Assembly (NCBI RefSeq): GCF_003471165.1
Contig: NZ_QRIL01000002.1
Span: forward strand, 1 to 64,000
Origin: Ruminococcus sp. AM22-13
Lineage (GTDB): Bacteria > Bacillota > Clostridia > Lachnospirales > Lachnospiraceae
Direction of reading: 5' to 3'
Length of the DNA stretch: 64,000 bases
Positions 44,146 through 53,416 of the stretch are shown piece after piece; the first letter of the stretch is position 1, and every line of letters begins with the position of its first letter. A model generated the notes under the pieces. That model was not told the origin of the DNA. It saw only the letters and a list, made by a program, of their open reading frames with translations, and did not search any database. The position numbers were made by a program, and so were the translations under genes.

Positions 44146-45156
44146 TCAGTCTTCTTTTACAGTAATGTATGCTGCAATCAGTGCCAGACAGAGAACTGCA
44201 CCCTTAACTGCAGGAAGTACATAATAAACAACTCCGCACATTGTCAGACCATTTTCCAGTGTCGAAATAAGAAGAGCTCCTACAACTGTTCCAAGAGCAT
44301 TCGGTCTTTCAGCTCCGCCTACAGAACGTCCGATAAATACTGCAGCCAGAGAACTCATCAGATAACTGTCGCAGCTGTTGATCTGGGCAGCTGAGTTACG
44401 GGAACAAACAACAATACCTGCAACTGCAATAAATACCGCAGCAAACATACCTGCCATAAATCTATACTTTTTAACATTGATACCAGAAAGCTTTGCTGCT
44501 GTTTTGTTGCCGCCCATGGCATATAAATAACGGCCATGTTTTGTTCTTTCCAAAAGTACCCAGCAGACAACTACGCAGAGAAGCATAATAATAATGATAT
44601 AAGGAGATTTTCCGATATTCATAGAACCGGTTGTCCATCCTTTACGCAGAGGTGTAATATCTCCTCCATGAAATGCACCGAACCATTTCGGAGCACTCAG
44701 ACCTGCCGAAACAGCACTTCCACCTGTAAACGCAAGCCCAAGACCAGCATGCACAAACTGTAATGCACAGGTAGCCAGCATATCCGGGATCTTACATACA
44801 AGGATCAGGAACATTGTCAGCAGATACATTATCATTGTAAATGCAATAGTAAGAACAATTGCCAGCCACAGTGGTGCTCCAAACCACAGAAACAGCGCTG
44901 CAAAAACATATGCGCTGAATGTACCCAATGTTCCGGCCGACATATCAAATCCATCCGGTGCCATGGATACTGTAGCTGCAAGAGCAAAAATCGTAACTAC
45001 AGACATGGAACGGAGAATATTCATCAGGTTGTTAACCGAAAAAAATGCGGTGCCTCTGATGATAGTAAAGATTATGACTGAAACTACCAGAACAATTACA
45101 GCAGCCCAGCTCAGCAATCCTTTCCCAATCGTTTTCATCTTTGAATTTTGAACCAT
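44146..45156 (-). CDS. Sugar ABC transporter permease of the mtnK operon
   Basis: The product is 336 aa, started at 45156 (MVQNSKMKTIGK) after GGAGG 8 nt upstream. It is an RbsC-type membrane protein with about 8-10 helices, FDMSAGTLGTFSAYV near the start and the coupling segment YAMGGNKTAAKLSGINV. The single permease gene is probably used as a homodimer. Located before mtnK/mtnA, it likely imports methylthioribose, 5-deoxyribose or a related pentose. Confidence 0.9.
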   Translation of the reverse strand: MVQNSKMKTIGKGLLSWAAVIVLVVSVIIFTIIRGTAFFSVNNLMNILRSMSVVTIFALAATVSMAPDGFDMSAGTLGTFSAYVFAALFLWFGAPLWLAIVLTIAFTMIMYLLTMFLILVCKIPDMLATCALQFVHAGLGLAFTGGSAVSAGLSAPKWFGAFHGGDITPLRKGWTTGSMNIGKSPYIIIIMLLCVVVCWVLLERTKHGRYLYAMGGNKTAAKLSGINVKKYRFMAGMFAAVFIAVAGIVVCSRNSAAQINSCDSYLMSSLAAVFIGRSVGGAERPNALGTVVGALLISTLENGLTMCGVVYYVLPAVKGAVLCLALIAAYITVKED

Positions 45157-45203
45157 ATTATTTTCCTCCCAATACATTGATGCCTGATATCTCTCACCGG
45201 ATA

Positions 45204-46730
45204 TCAGCCTGCATATCTTTCTGTTGAACCAGTGGCATAATGCATGATCTCATCTTCAGTAGTTTTTGCTGTTTCAAGCTCTGCCATGATCCTTCCGTCA
45301 AACATAACATACATACGATCTGTTATTGATAACAATTCCGAATTCTCGCAGGTAGCATATATGACGCAGTTTCCATCTTTTGCGATCTGATTGATCAGAT
45401 GGAAGATTTCCTGCTTCGCACCAACGTCTACACCTTTTGTAGGTTCATCAAATATATATACATCACAGTCTGCAGCCAGCCATTTGGCAACTGCAACTTT
45501 CTGTTGATTTCCTCCTGAAAGATATGCAACCCTCTGTTTTACCGAAGGTGTCTTAATACTAAGACTCTGTACATATTCTTTTGCTTTCTGCGCTGTCTTG
45601 CGGTCATTTACGAAAGACATGGTGCAAAAATCTCCAAGACATGCCGCAGATACATTAAATGTTACTGTTTCTGCAACAAGCACCCCCTCTTTACGTCTCT
45701 CTTCAGGCACCAGCGCAATTCTGTTTTTTACGGCATCAGACGGATTCTTGATTTTCAGTTCCTTACCGTTTAGTGTAAGCGTTCCTCCCGATTTGTGGTA
45801 TGCACCGAAAATTGTTTTACAAAGTTCTGTTTTTCCCGCTCCCACCAGACCGGCAAGTCCGACGATTTCTCCTTTTCTCACATACATAGAAACATCTTTT
45901 ACACGATTTTCCCGCTCATTCAGATGTTCTATTACAAATGATTTTTCTCCGATTTCACAGGTTTCTTTTGGAAAATTCTCTTCAAAAGAACGTCCAAGCA
46001 TTTTATCAACGATTTCTTTGGATGTTGTCTTTGAAGTAATAGGAGTTGTATCCACGATCTGTCCGTTTCTCATAACCGTATAAGAATCACAGATCTGGAG
46101 AACTTCCTGAATACGATGTGTAATAAAAATAATAGCAATATTTTCTGTTTCTCTTAAATGCCTTACAACACGGAACAATTCCTCTGTTTCCGTATCTGAT
46201 AACGGCGCTGTAGGCTCATCCAATATCAGGAAATTACATGAATTCTGAACCGCACGAGCTATCAGGACCATCTGTTTCTGCGCCAGTGTCAGTGTACCAC
46301 ACCATCTTTTTACATCAATGTCAATGTTTAGGCGGGCCAGAGCCTCTTTTGCCTCTCTTCTGATTTTTCCATAATTGATAAATTGTTTATGTCCCATGTT
46401 CATGACCATGTCATTAAACATTACATTTTCAGCTACTGAAAGTGTGGGGATCAGCGCCATATCAACTTCCTGATATACGATCTGGATGCCAAGCTTCTTT
46501 GCGGCAGCCGGATTTCTTAATTCCACGACGTTTCCGTTATATAAAACCTCTCCTGTGTAATCTGGATTAGAACCTGCAAGAACTTTCATCAGTGTGGATT
46601 TACCGGCTCCGTTCGCTCCCATAACAGCGTGGATCATGCCAGTCTGAATTTCAAAATCAACATCTGAAAGAGCTTTTACACCAGGAAATTCTATGGAAAC
46701 TTTTCGTGTTCCAAGTGTGATTTTATCCAT
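45204..46730 (-). CDS. Sugar ABC transporter ATPase of the mtnK operon
   Basis: The product is 508 aa, started at 46730 (MDKITLGTRK). It is a double ATPase of the RbsA type. First domain: GANGAGKSTLMK, LTLAQKQMVLIARA, FLILDEPTAPL. Second domain: GLVGAGKTELCK, LSGGNQQKVAVAKWL, VYIFDEPTKGVDVG. The second P-loop is intact GKT here, unlike the GRT of the fucose transporter ATPase. The gap to the binding-protein gene holds a stable hairpin. Confidence 0.95.
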   Translation of the reverse strand: MDKITLGTRKVSIEFPGVKALSDVDFEIQTGMIHAVMGANGAGKSTLMKVLAGSNPDYTGEVLYNGNVVELRNPAAAKKLGIQIVYQEVDMALIPTLSVAENVMFNDMVMNMGHKQFINYGKIRREAKEALARLNIDIDVKRWCGTLTLAQKQMVLIARAVQNSCNFLILDEPTAPLSDTETEELFRVVRHLRETENIAIIFITHRIQEVLQICDSYTVMRNGQIVDTTPITSKTTSKEIVDKMLGRSFEENFPKETCEIGEKSFVIEHLNERENRVKDVSMYVRKGEIVGLAGLVGAGKTELCKTIFGAYHKSGGTLTLNGKELKIKNPSDAVKNRIALVPEERRKEGVLVAETVTFNVSAACLGDFCTMSFVNDRKTAQKAKEYVQSLSIKTPSVKQRVAYLSGGNQQKVAVAKWLAADCDVYIFDEPTKGVDVGAKQEIFHLINQIAKDGNCVIYATCENSELLSITDRMYVMFDGRIMAELETAKTTEDEIMHYATGSTERYAG

Positions 46731-46787
46731 ATATTCCCTCTTTTCCGTAATCATTTTCCGTCACAGATAATCCAGTACGGAAAAAGC

Positions 46788-46814
46788 GGCGTCGGAGTAT
46801 TTAACTCCAACGCC
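46788..46814 (-). terminator. Attenuator hairpin between binding-protein and ATPase genes
   Basis: GGCGTTGGAGT-TAAAT-ACTCCGACGCC on the minus strand, followed by GCTTTTTCC. An 11-bp stem (one G-T pair) with a short T-run would lower transcription past the binding-protein gene, the usual stoichiometry for these operons. Confidence 0.75.
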
Positions 46815-46863
46815 TCATTTTACTTAGATATTTTCAGTATTAACTACTGTCTCCCAAAAAGGA

Positions 46864-48021
46864 TTAGTGTCCAAGTGCTGATACCATCCAATCACATGTA
46901 GGCATCCAAGAAGTATCGGAATAGTCTTCTCCGGCAACTTCTGCCAGATTTTCAATGTTAATGCCTTCCTTAGATGTAACCATTTCCTGGGTAACAATAA
47001 TTGAAGGAATTTCCATCCAAGCACCCGGATCTGCGTAATAACAGGAAGCAGCTTCGATATCCTCGTACTGATCTGCCATCTCAAGTGCTAATACACGACA
47101 TGCAAATTCTCCATTAGATGTCCAGTTTGTAGTAGCACATGCTTTCCAGTTCTCACCTTCCTGCATAAACTGAATATCTTCATTACAGATATCTACAGAT
47201 ACCATCGGAATATCGGAATTTGCTTCACGGAGCGCCTGATATACACCCTGTGCATATGCATCATAGCAGCACCAGATTCCATCGATCTCACCCTCACCGT
47301 ATTTCTGTAATGTAGCTGCTGTAACGTCACGCATAGATGAAGTAGCATTCTGATCATCGATCGGTGCGATTCTTTCAACAGTTTTGATCTTTCCATCTGT
47401 TTCAAATGGCTCGTAACCTACCTGACGACGATCAAACGGGCTGTTATATCCTGCGCCCTGCTGTACCTGAAGGATATTTACAGGCTCACCTGCCTCTGTC
47501 TTATCCGGATACATATCAAGGATACACTGAACCAGAGATTCTGCAAATCCTGCATCCTGCTGGAAGAACTGTGTAACACCATCGATCTTTGCTGTTTCAC
47601 CATTTGCATCCTTAAACGGAGTATCAAATGTAACAATTTTTAAATCCGGATACTGTTCCAAAATTCCTGTCAGGAAATCATATGCATATTCCTGACCGCC
47701 ATGAGAAACCATTAATCCGTCATATCCGCCCTGTGCGCACTGCTCAATTGTACTCTTCCATGTATCTGCATTATCATTGCAGAAGAAAGTGCTTGCTTCC
47801 ATACCAAGCTTCTCTGCTGTTGCAGTAAATGAATCTGACCACATCTGGAAGATAGTTGCTGATGACATGTACATGATATATGCTATCTTCTTACCCGCTA
47901 ACGGAGATTCTGTACTGCTCTCTGTGTTTGTTTCCTCTTCTGCTGCATCGCTTGCATATGCAGGAACTGCAGAAACCACCATAGCTGCTGAGAGTAACGC
48001 TGCGATTAATTTTTTCTTCAT
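46864..48021 (-). CDS. Sugar-binding protein of the mtnK-linked transporter
   Basis: The product is 385 aa. The signal peptide (LIAALLSAAMVVSAVPAYAS) is followed by an acidic Ser/Thr/Glu linker and a PBP type I domain (GKKIAYIMYMSSATIFQMW, YDGLMVSHGGQEYAYDF, GIWCCYDAYAQGVYQAL, MVSVDICNEDI). No lipobox is evident. It is the first gene of the operon and should decide its substrate. Because the operon ends with MtnK and MtnA, the ligand is inferred to be methylthioribose or 5-deoxyribose. AAGGAGG precedes ATG. Confidence 0.9.
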   Translation of the reverse strand: MKKKLIAALLSAAMVVSAVPAYASDAAEEETNTESSTESPLAGKKIAYIMYMSSATIFQMWSDSFTATAEKLGMEASTFFCNDNADTWKSTIEQCAQGGYDGLMVSHGGQEYAYDFLTGILEQYPDLKIVTFDTPFKDANGETAKIDGVTQFFQQDAGFAESLVQCILDMYPDKTEAGEPVNILQVQQGAGYNSPFDRRQVGYEPFETDGKIKTVERIAPIDDQNATSSMRDVTAATLQKYGEGEIDGIWCCYDAYAQGVYQALREANSDIPMVSVDICNEDIQFMQEGENWKACATTNWTSNGEFACRVLALEMADQYEDIEAASCYYADPGAWMEIPSIIVTQEMVTSKEGINIENLAEVAGEDYSDTSWMPTCDWMVSALGH

Positions 48022-48074
48022 GATATTCCTCCTTTTTGGATATTTTGCCGAAGCTTTTTTGTTTTTGTGAGTTT

Positions 48075-48136
48075 ATATTAACATATATAACCAATTTTGT
48101 AAACATAATAATGTGTTATTTTGTCCGTTTTTTTGC
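48075..48136 (-). promoter_or_regulatory. Promoter and operator of the mtnK transporter operon
   Basis: Minus strand: TTTACA (48098-48103), 17 nt, TAATAT (48075-48080). TGTGTTATTTTGTCCGTTTT at about 48112 matches the block before the DhaK-like gene (TGTGTTATTTTGTTTATTTT). A further T-rich cluster with TGTTGTTTTATG and TTTTTGTTGTTTTTG lies at 48363-48394. Confidence 0.65.
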
Positions 48137-48453
48137 TTTTCAGTAGTTTTATCCAATTATTTATCTCATATTTTGAACAAAAATCCTAGTTTTATTTTTA
48201 TTTTCCCGTCATAATCACCAAATAAAACATTTTTCTTGTTCATATATACCAATATCGGTTGGTTATTTTTACTAATAATTCAGATATTGTCAATTAATTT
48301 TCAATCTTTTTACAATAAAAAATAACAGATAGCTATACAGATATCTGTTATTTTGGACTGCATGTTGTTTTATGCCCGTTTTTGTTGTTTTTGATTGTAG
48401 ACAATTTCTTTTACAAATTATTCTGAACTCATCACACCCAGGACACTACTGGG

Positions 48454-48639
48454 TCAGTTATGCCACGCAAGTCTTCTGCTTGCCGGATGCCATTCTCCTG
48501 TCATCCAGTCTACATCATTGGTAATCCAGTCCATGATTCCAAGTTGCCTGGTTTCCCATTCCACTGTAGCTTTTCGTTCATCATGCCGTCCTTTACCTGC
48601 ATTGCAAATGCGCGTCTTTCCATTTATTACACCCTCCAT
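48454..48639 (-). pseudogene. Remnant of a small gene, possibly L-rhamnose mutarotase-like
   Basis: Two overlapping frames remain. One starts at ATG 48623, 9 nt after GGAGG, and reads MERRAFAMQVKDGMMNE before stopping at 48510 (37 aa). That opening resembles the N-terminus of RhaM-type mutarotases. The other frame runs 48454-48639 (61 aa) and ends WMTGEWHPASRRLAWHN. Full-length RhaM is about 104 aa, so if this is right the gene has lost its middle. A sugar-modifying gene upstream of a sugar transporter would be logical. The match is short and tentative. Confidence 0.3.
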
Positions 48640-48737
48640 ACATTTATTTCTTTATAACGATCCATCTCTTAAAATTAATCGATCGTCACATTATTTTCAT
48701 TTTATACCCCAATGTTTTTTCCGTTATCTTCTACTGT

Positions 48738-49121
48738 TCAGGCTTCTACTCTTGTATTCTGTTCTCTTTCTTTTCTGGCTTTCTCTCTTTGTTTTGTCAG
48801 ATCGTAATAGTCATCTGTAAGTATCCCATGTTTTCTCATTGCATCAAATACTTTCTGCTGAGCAACCGTCATTTTCATTCCTATGGAATTATTATAATCA
48901 GTCAGAACACAGCCCGTTTTCTCAATCAGCCAGAATAACGGAGAATCATTTTCAGGAATCATTTTCCATATTTCATCTTCCGTCCATGGAAGCAGCGCCA
49001 TCATGCCATGAAGATGGCCCTTTGGAATTCTTATGTAATCGCCATCTGGTAAAATCAGTCCATCCGAAAAGTTTTCATCTTCAACTTTCATCTTCTCCAG
49101 CAGTTCTTCCGTTATTTTCAT
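48738..49121 (-). CDS. Hypothetical soluble protein
   Basis: The product is 127 aa, charged, without signal or membrane segment. It begins MKITEELLEKMKVEDENF and ends in a basic helix (DDYYDLTKQREKARKEREQN). The middle has IPKGHLHGMMALLPWTEDEIW. I know no function; similar small proteins occur in Lachnospiraceae as orphan genes. It is alone between the repeat/terminator region and the gene remnant. Confidence 0.6.
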   Translation of the reverse strand: MKITEELLEKMKVEDENFSDGLILPDGDYIRIPKGHLHGMMALLPWTEDEIWKMIPENDSPLFWLIEKTGCVLTDYNNSIGMKMTVAQQKVFDAMRKHGILTDDYYDLTKQREKARKEREQNTRVEA

Positions 49122-49191
49122 AGTCTTTTCTACCTCACCCTTGTATTTTCACCTGCTCCTATTATACGTGCGCCTCCGGTATTGTGCAAGC

Positions 49192-49223
49192 GTTACATTA
49201 CTGTTCACTCCGTTCTCAGTAAC
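49192..49223. repeat. GTTACTG/CAGTAAC palindromic repeat
   Basis: A good copy, ATTACTGTTCACTCCGTTC then TCAGTAAC, preceded by GTTAC. It lies in the 302-bp gap 49122-49423, which otherwise holds only the terminator at 49370-49406. Confidence 0.65.
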
Positions 49224-49369
49224 GTAGCCAAAATTTCTTCAAAATTTAGTTTGATTAATCCAGCAAAAAGTTGTAAACTATACTTGCACACACAAGTTAA
49301 CATTTTTTGTTAATTAAGACTATTCGAGGTTTCCTCAGAATGTCTCAATTATACACACACATTTTTCCA

Positions 49370-49406
49370 AAAAGAGCAGCTTCACCATCCGGTGAGCTGC
49401 TCTTTG
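49370..49406. terminator. Bidirectional terminator after the SH3-domain gene
   Basis: AAAGAGCAGCT and AGCTGCTCTTTG make a strong stem with an A-run before it, 18 bp past the stop. Confidence 0.85.
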
Positions 49407-49423
49407 ATTTCATTAATCTTTAT

Positions 49424-50470
49424 TTATTTTTTCTTCTTAAGGAAATAGATCAGTAATATTACAATCAGAATAATGCCAATACCACTGATCCAGATTACAG
49501 GATTCTTCATTCCTGAATCTGACTTCACATTCTTTCCAGATGTTTTCTCTGTCTGTTCTTCACTGGCTTTCTTTTCATCTGTTGAATCAGGTTTCTCTGT
49601 TTCTACAGTTTCCGGTGTCGGGGTAGCTTCTTCTGTCGGAGTTGCCTCTGGTGTTGGTGTCGCTTCTTCCGTCGGAGTTGCCTCCGGTGTCGGGGTTGCC
49701 TTTTCTGTTGGTGTTGCTTCTGGTGTAGGCGTTGCCTTCGGTGTCGGGGTTGCTTCCGGTGTCGGGGTTACTGCCTCTGTTGGCGTCGGTGTAACCTCAT
49801 CAGCTGCCGCTGGAACATTTCCTGATGTACCTGTCGCATCCGGAAGATTCTCAGCTGCCGGAGCATTCTCAGTTGTGTAGTCTGTATCGCGGTCAAGATT
49901 AATCCAACCCTGATCAACACCCTGTGTATCTGCTTTTCCCCAGTTTGTTCCATCTTCGCCCTGGACATACTGAGAAATATGTACGGTTGTCTCATCCGCA
50001 ATACCATTTGAACCTGAAACTTCATCAAATTTCTCTCCAGGTCCGTTATAAACCGGTACGTTTACACCATTTCCCTGAATTTTTACTTCGAAATCAACAT
50101 CTTTACCGCCAAAAGTATTATATTCCTTATCTATTGCTTCATCTCTGGTAGCCGGATTCAAATCTCCCATTGGAACATATCCATTCATTCCATGGTATTG
50201 GGTATACGCCCATTCATTATTATCTGTCCCGCTTTTTTCACCAAGCACATGAATCGCTGTGCCATTTGGAATCTGTTTGTCATTTAATTTCACGCTCTGT
50301 GGAGCTGCCTCATCATAAATATCCACGCCACCCTGCGCGCTCTGCACGATCATGTAATAATCTGTCACATAATCCGGATTCTGGCTTTTCCCATCATCAG
50401 CGTAAACAGATACCGCTGTCAGGATAAAACATAAAGCTGTCGCTATTATTGCCCCTAACTTTCTCTTCAT
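49424..50470 (-). CDS. Surface protein with SH3-like domains, TP-rich repeat stalk and C-terminal membrane anchor
   Basis: The product is 348 aa; the start at 50470 (MKRKLGAII) has better spacing to AAGGA than the one 6 nt upstream. A signal peptide is followed by two bacterial SH3-like modules (about residues 30-105 and 110-190, each with a GWINLD/GYVPMGDL-like end). Then comes a stalk of about ten near-repeats of the form TPTPEATPTEEA (about 220-290), a charged linker and a single helix (VIWISGIGIILIVILLIYF) with KKKK at the end. It should be held in the membrane with SH3 domains reaching into the wall. It lies just downstream of a secreted protease (22 bp), suggesting co-expression. Confidence 0.85.
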   Translation of the reverse strand: MKRKLGAIIATALCFILTAVSVYADDGKSQNPDYVTDYYMIVQSAQGGVDIYDEAAPQSVKLNDKQIPNGTAIHVLGEKSGTDNNEWAYTQYHGMNGYVPMGDLNPATRDEAIDKEYNTFGGKDVDFEVKIQGNGVNVPVYNGPGEKFDEVSGSNGIADETTVHISQYVQGEDGTNWGKADTQGVDQGWINLDRDTDYTTENAPAAENLPDATGTSGNVPAAADEVTPTPTEAVTPTPEATPTPKATPTPEATPTEKATPTPEATPTEEATPTPEATPTEEATPTPETVETEKPDSTDEKKASEEQTEKTSGKNVKSDSGMKNPVIWISGIGIILIVILLIYFLKKKK

Positions 50471-50492
50471 AATCATTTTCCTTCATCATTTA

Positions 50493-52790
50493 TTATTTTC
50501 TTTTTACAGCAGATGAGCTCTTATATTTGCTGTAAGTGTTTCCATAAGGTTCTTTTACATATGCTTTTACCGCATAATAGTATGATACACCTTTTTGGGC
50601 TTTTTTGTCCAGATATGATGAGAAATTTTTATCAGAAATTTTCCTGATCAGTTGATAAGATCCACCTTTTTTCTTTCTATAAATGTAATATCCGTCACAT
50701 TTCTTCTGTGTACTCCAACGAATGCGGATTCCGTTCGTTTCTGATTTCACAGAAGAAACCTTCTGTAATGCCGGTGCCGCCTTAATCACAGGGCCTGTTG
50801 TATACTTACTTAAATAATTTTTCCCATTTGCCTGATAGTATGCCCGTACAGTATATCGATACGATGCATTCGCCGTAACCTTACTGTCTTTATATTGAAG
50901 TACTGAATTCTTAACTGTTGCAATTCTTGACCATGAGCCACCTGTTGCAGGTTTTCTGTAAACATAATATCCTGACGCCTGAGGAACTTCTTTCCATGAG
51001 ACAAGATTATATCCTGAATTATATGCCTTCACCTGAAATACCGGTGTATCCGGTACCCAGGATTGACTTAACGTTCTTGTATGTGCCTTAATTCTTGCCG
51101 ACCAGTTTTTAGTCTTTCCATCTGACCATTTCGCTGTAGCCGCTGCGCTTTTATGAAATGTCTGATTATTCTCTATCCCTGCCGTGGAAGAAAACCAGTT
51201 ACTGCCTCCCGAAGTCCTATAGCTGGCATTTGCTTCCACTCCGAAGCTGATATAGCTGATTCCAGCATTTGTAATCACCACCGAATAACGGCTTCCCTGT
51301 TTCAAAACCACTTCCGGCACTGTAATCGTCTGCACTCCGGCGATCGGCTGTTCAAATTCATAAGGTGTCGCATATGCAGCTGTACCGCTTTCCGGATCAG
51401 AAGGATCTGTGATATCTGTGTATATCTGAATCTTATAAGAAGCATTATCATTCATGGTAACTACATTAACTTCGCCCAACGCCTCTTCTTTTCCATTACC
51501 AGCCTTTGCCTCGTAAACAGCAGCCACTGATTGTCCCGGCTGTACTTTTATAGAAGAAATCGCTGAAGATCCATCATAAAAATAATTATTTTTATATTTC
51601 TGATCTGCAATCGTCACTGCCTCTGCCGTTACCAGGTTGCTGATATTTGGATCCTGATAAGAAAGATAATAGTATCCATCATCACCTTTTTGATTTCCCC
51701 AGCTGTTTTTTATAATCCAGGCACCATCCTGTGTCACATTAGAACTGGACAGGAAATTGTTTTTGGAATAATTATCATCCCATCCCACTACTGTTACAAT
51801 GTGATTGATTATTTTTCCCGAAGTTCTGTTTACAGGGTAACAATACGCCGCTGTATCTGCATTGACATAATTTTCCGACATATACAGCATGATAGATACT
51901 GCATGATCATTCATCAACATTTCTTTCATGCGCTCCTCGCTATATTCAGAAAACGATGCATTTTTCAGATATGCAGCCGCATGGTACGCTTTATCTTCGG
52001 ATATTGCCTCAGTCAGATCCTGTTTATGTGAGGAGTCTGTAGGAAACGGCACATCTGTCTCTGTAGTCATACCTGACCATGTGCTGAGAAAAACTGCCGC
52101 CAGGTAATCATTGCCACCTATATTATGGTAATTTCCCAATACAGAATTTATATCATTGGCAGTATTTCCTAACGGATCATTCTGCCTGTTGGAAAAGAAA
52201 TATGACAGATGCTCCTCTGACAAGTCATACGTCCCCTTGTTCTGTGCCAGCAAAGAGGACTCCATGATTGCTGCCATTCCAAATGCCCAGCACGTTCCAA
52301 ATGGATGCTGATCTTTTACAGAAGTAACCAGTCCCTTTTGTCTGGAATCATAATAAGATGGAAAGGCTGCGGCCCTGCTTCCATAGGCAGCATAAACAGA
52401 TGTCAGATCACTTTCCACCTCTGGTCCCGGATCTAGTAATGTCAGATTTTTAAACGGTTCTAATTGCTCTTCTTTCTCCTCTTCTGTTAACGGTCGTCCT
52501 TTGATATATCGGATTCCCTCTGTATTCTCCTGCAACGTCTCCCCATCCTGGAAATCCTGTTCTGTATCGTCAGACGAAAATACTTCTGTATCTGATTCCG
52601 TATCTGATTCCGTATTTGTCTCAAAATCATTTGTCTGAGAATCCTGAAATTCTTCTATATCCTCTGCTTCCGTTTCCTGATATATACCAGTTCCAAACAT
52701 CTCCTGACCTTTTACAGGTATCGAACCGCAAATCATGGCAGATGTCAAAAAAGCCGATAGCACACGTATAGCAGTAGTTCTTTTTTTCAT
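50493..52790 (-). CDS. Secreted papain-like cysteine protease (C1A) with fibronectin-type repeats
   Basis: The product is 765 aa. Signal peptide, then an acidic prosegment (about residues 30-130, rich in DTES). The peptidase domain has the catalytic Cys in HPFGTCWAFGMAAIMESS, the His in KIINHIVTVVGWDDNY and the Asn in GAWIIKNSWGNQKGDDGYYYLSY. A lectin-like beta domain follows (QPGQSVAAVYEA...). The C-terminal 190 residues carry two fibronectin-like units (YNLVSWKEVPQASGYYVYRK; IRIRWSTQKKCDGYYIYRKK). It should be exported and degrade host or dietary protein. It lacks an LPXTG anchor. Confidence 0.92.
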   Translation of the reverse strand: MKKRTTAIRVLSAFLTSAMICGSIPVKGQEMFGTGIYQETEAEDIEEFQDSQTNDFETNTESDTESDTEVFSSDDTEQDFQDGETLQENTEGIRYIKGRPLTEEEKEEQLEPFKNLTLLDPGPEVESDLTSVYAAYGSRAAAFPSYYDSRQKGLVTSVKDQHPFGTCWAFGMAAIMESSLLAQNKGTYDLSEEHLSYFFSNRQNDPLGNTANDINSVLGNYHNIGGNDYLAAVFLSTWSGMTTETDVPFPTDSSHKQDLTEAISEDKAYHAAAYLKNASFSEYSEERMKEMLMNDHAVSIMLYMSENYVNADTAAYCYPVNRTSGKIINHIVTVVGWDDNYSKNNFLSSSNVTQDGAWIIKNSWGNQKGDDGYYYLSYQDPNISNLVTAEAVTIADQKYKNNYFYDGSSAISSIKVQPGQSVAAVYEAKAGNGKEEALGEVNVVTMNDNASYKIQIYTDITDPSDPESGTAAYATPYEFEQPIAGVQTITVPEVVLKQGSRYSVVITNAGISYISFGVEANASYRTSGGSNWFSSTAGIENNQTFHKSAAATAKWSDGKTKNWSARIKAHTRTLSQSWVPDTPVFQVKAYNSGYNLVSWKEVPQASGYYVYRKPATGGSWSRIATVKNSVLQYKDSKVTANASYRYTVRAYYQANGKNYLSKYTTGPVIKAAPALQKVSSVKSETNGIRIRWSTQKKCDGYYIYRKKKGGSYQLIRKISDKNFSSYLDKKAQKGVSYYYAVKAYVKEPYGNTYSKYKSSSAVKRK

Positions 52791-53416
52791 ATGTCTGATA
52801 ATTCCTCCATGTTTAAAGATAATAGCATTGTATCATTTTTAATTTCATTTTTCAATATAGAATCCTGCTTTGTAAAATTTCCTGTTACACCAAAACCGCC
52901 AGATAGCAACTTCATGCTTTCCGGCGGTTCTATGTAGCAAATATATCTTCCAACCTTGTATCTTTACAATCTATTTTTCTTCTGTTAATAACAGTAAAAG
53001 AACTCCTCCTCTTATCCTCTATACAAATCATGCATAAAATTCCAAAAAATTTTTCCTCGGCAATGGAACTCTTGCTTCAAGGAGGAAACATATAGAAAAT
53101 AGAAATGTCCGGTTCTGCCAGTCAGAAAAAATACCGGCAGGAAAAGATGTCAAATGCCTGTGCCGCATTCTCTTTTGTTCAGGTGAAAAGTGTGCGAACG
53201 GTGCATGAGTGTATGTAAAATAATTTACACAAAAATCCGTTCAAGTTTTTGATATTTAAGAAGATATTAGCTGCCGGTTGTTCCAACAACTGTATTATTT
53301 CATTTCAGATCTTCTCTTTTGTTGTATTTATTCTAACAAACTTAATTGTATATTACAATAAAAATCGTTCCCGTTTATCTGGGCTAATCTGACACATTCC
53401 CGCTTTTCACACAAAT
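52791..53416. other. Long intergenic region with one terminator-like hairpin
   Basis: This 626-bp stretch holds a hairpin AAAACCGCC...GGCGGTT at 52892-52931, which on the minus strand ends in TTTT and may terminate transcription from 53417. A plus-strand AAGGAGG at about 53080 precedes a possible 38-codon frame from 53105 (MSGSASQKKYRQEKMSNACA and on), which resembles nothing I know. The rest is AT-rich without visible coding sense. Confidence 0.45.

Noticed and set aside
49620..49790. Tandem short repeats that could suggest a CRISPR-like or minisatellite locus
   Set aside because: They are in frame and encode the TPTPEATP stalk of the surface protein; there are no spacers.
53105..53221. A 38-codon plus-strand frame after AAGGAGG
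   Set aside because: The spacing from AAGGAGG to ATG is too long (about 18 nt) and no family is recognisable; kept only as a note in the intergenic entry.
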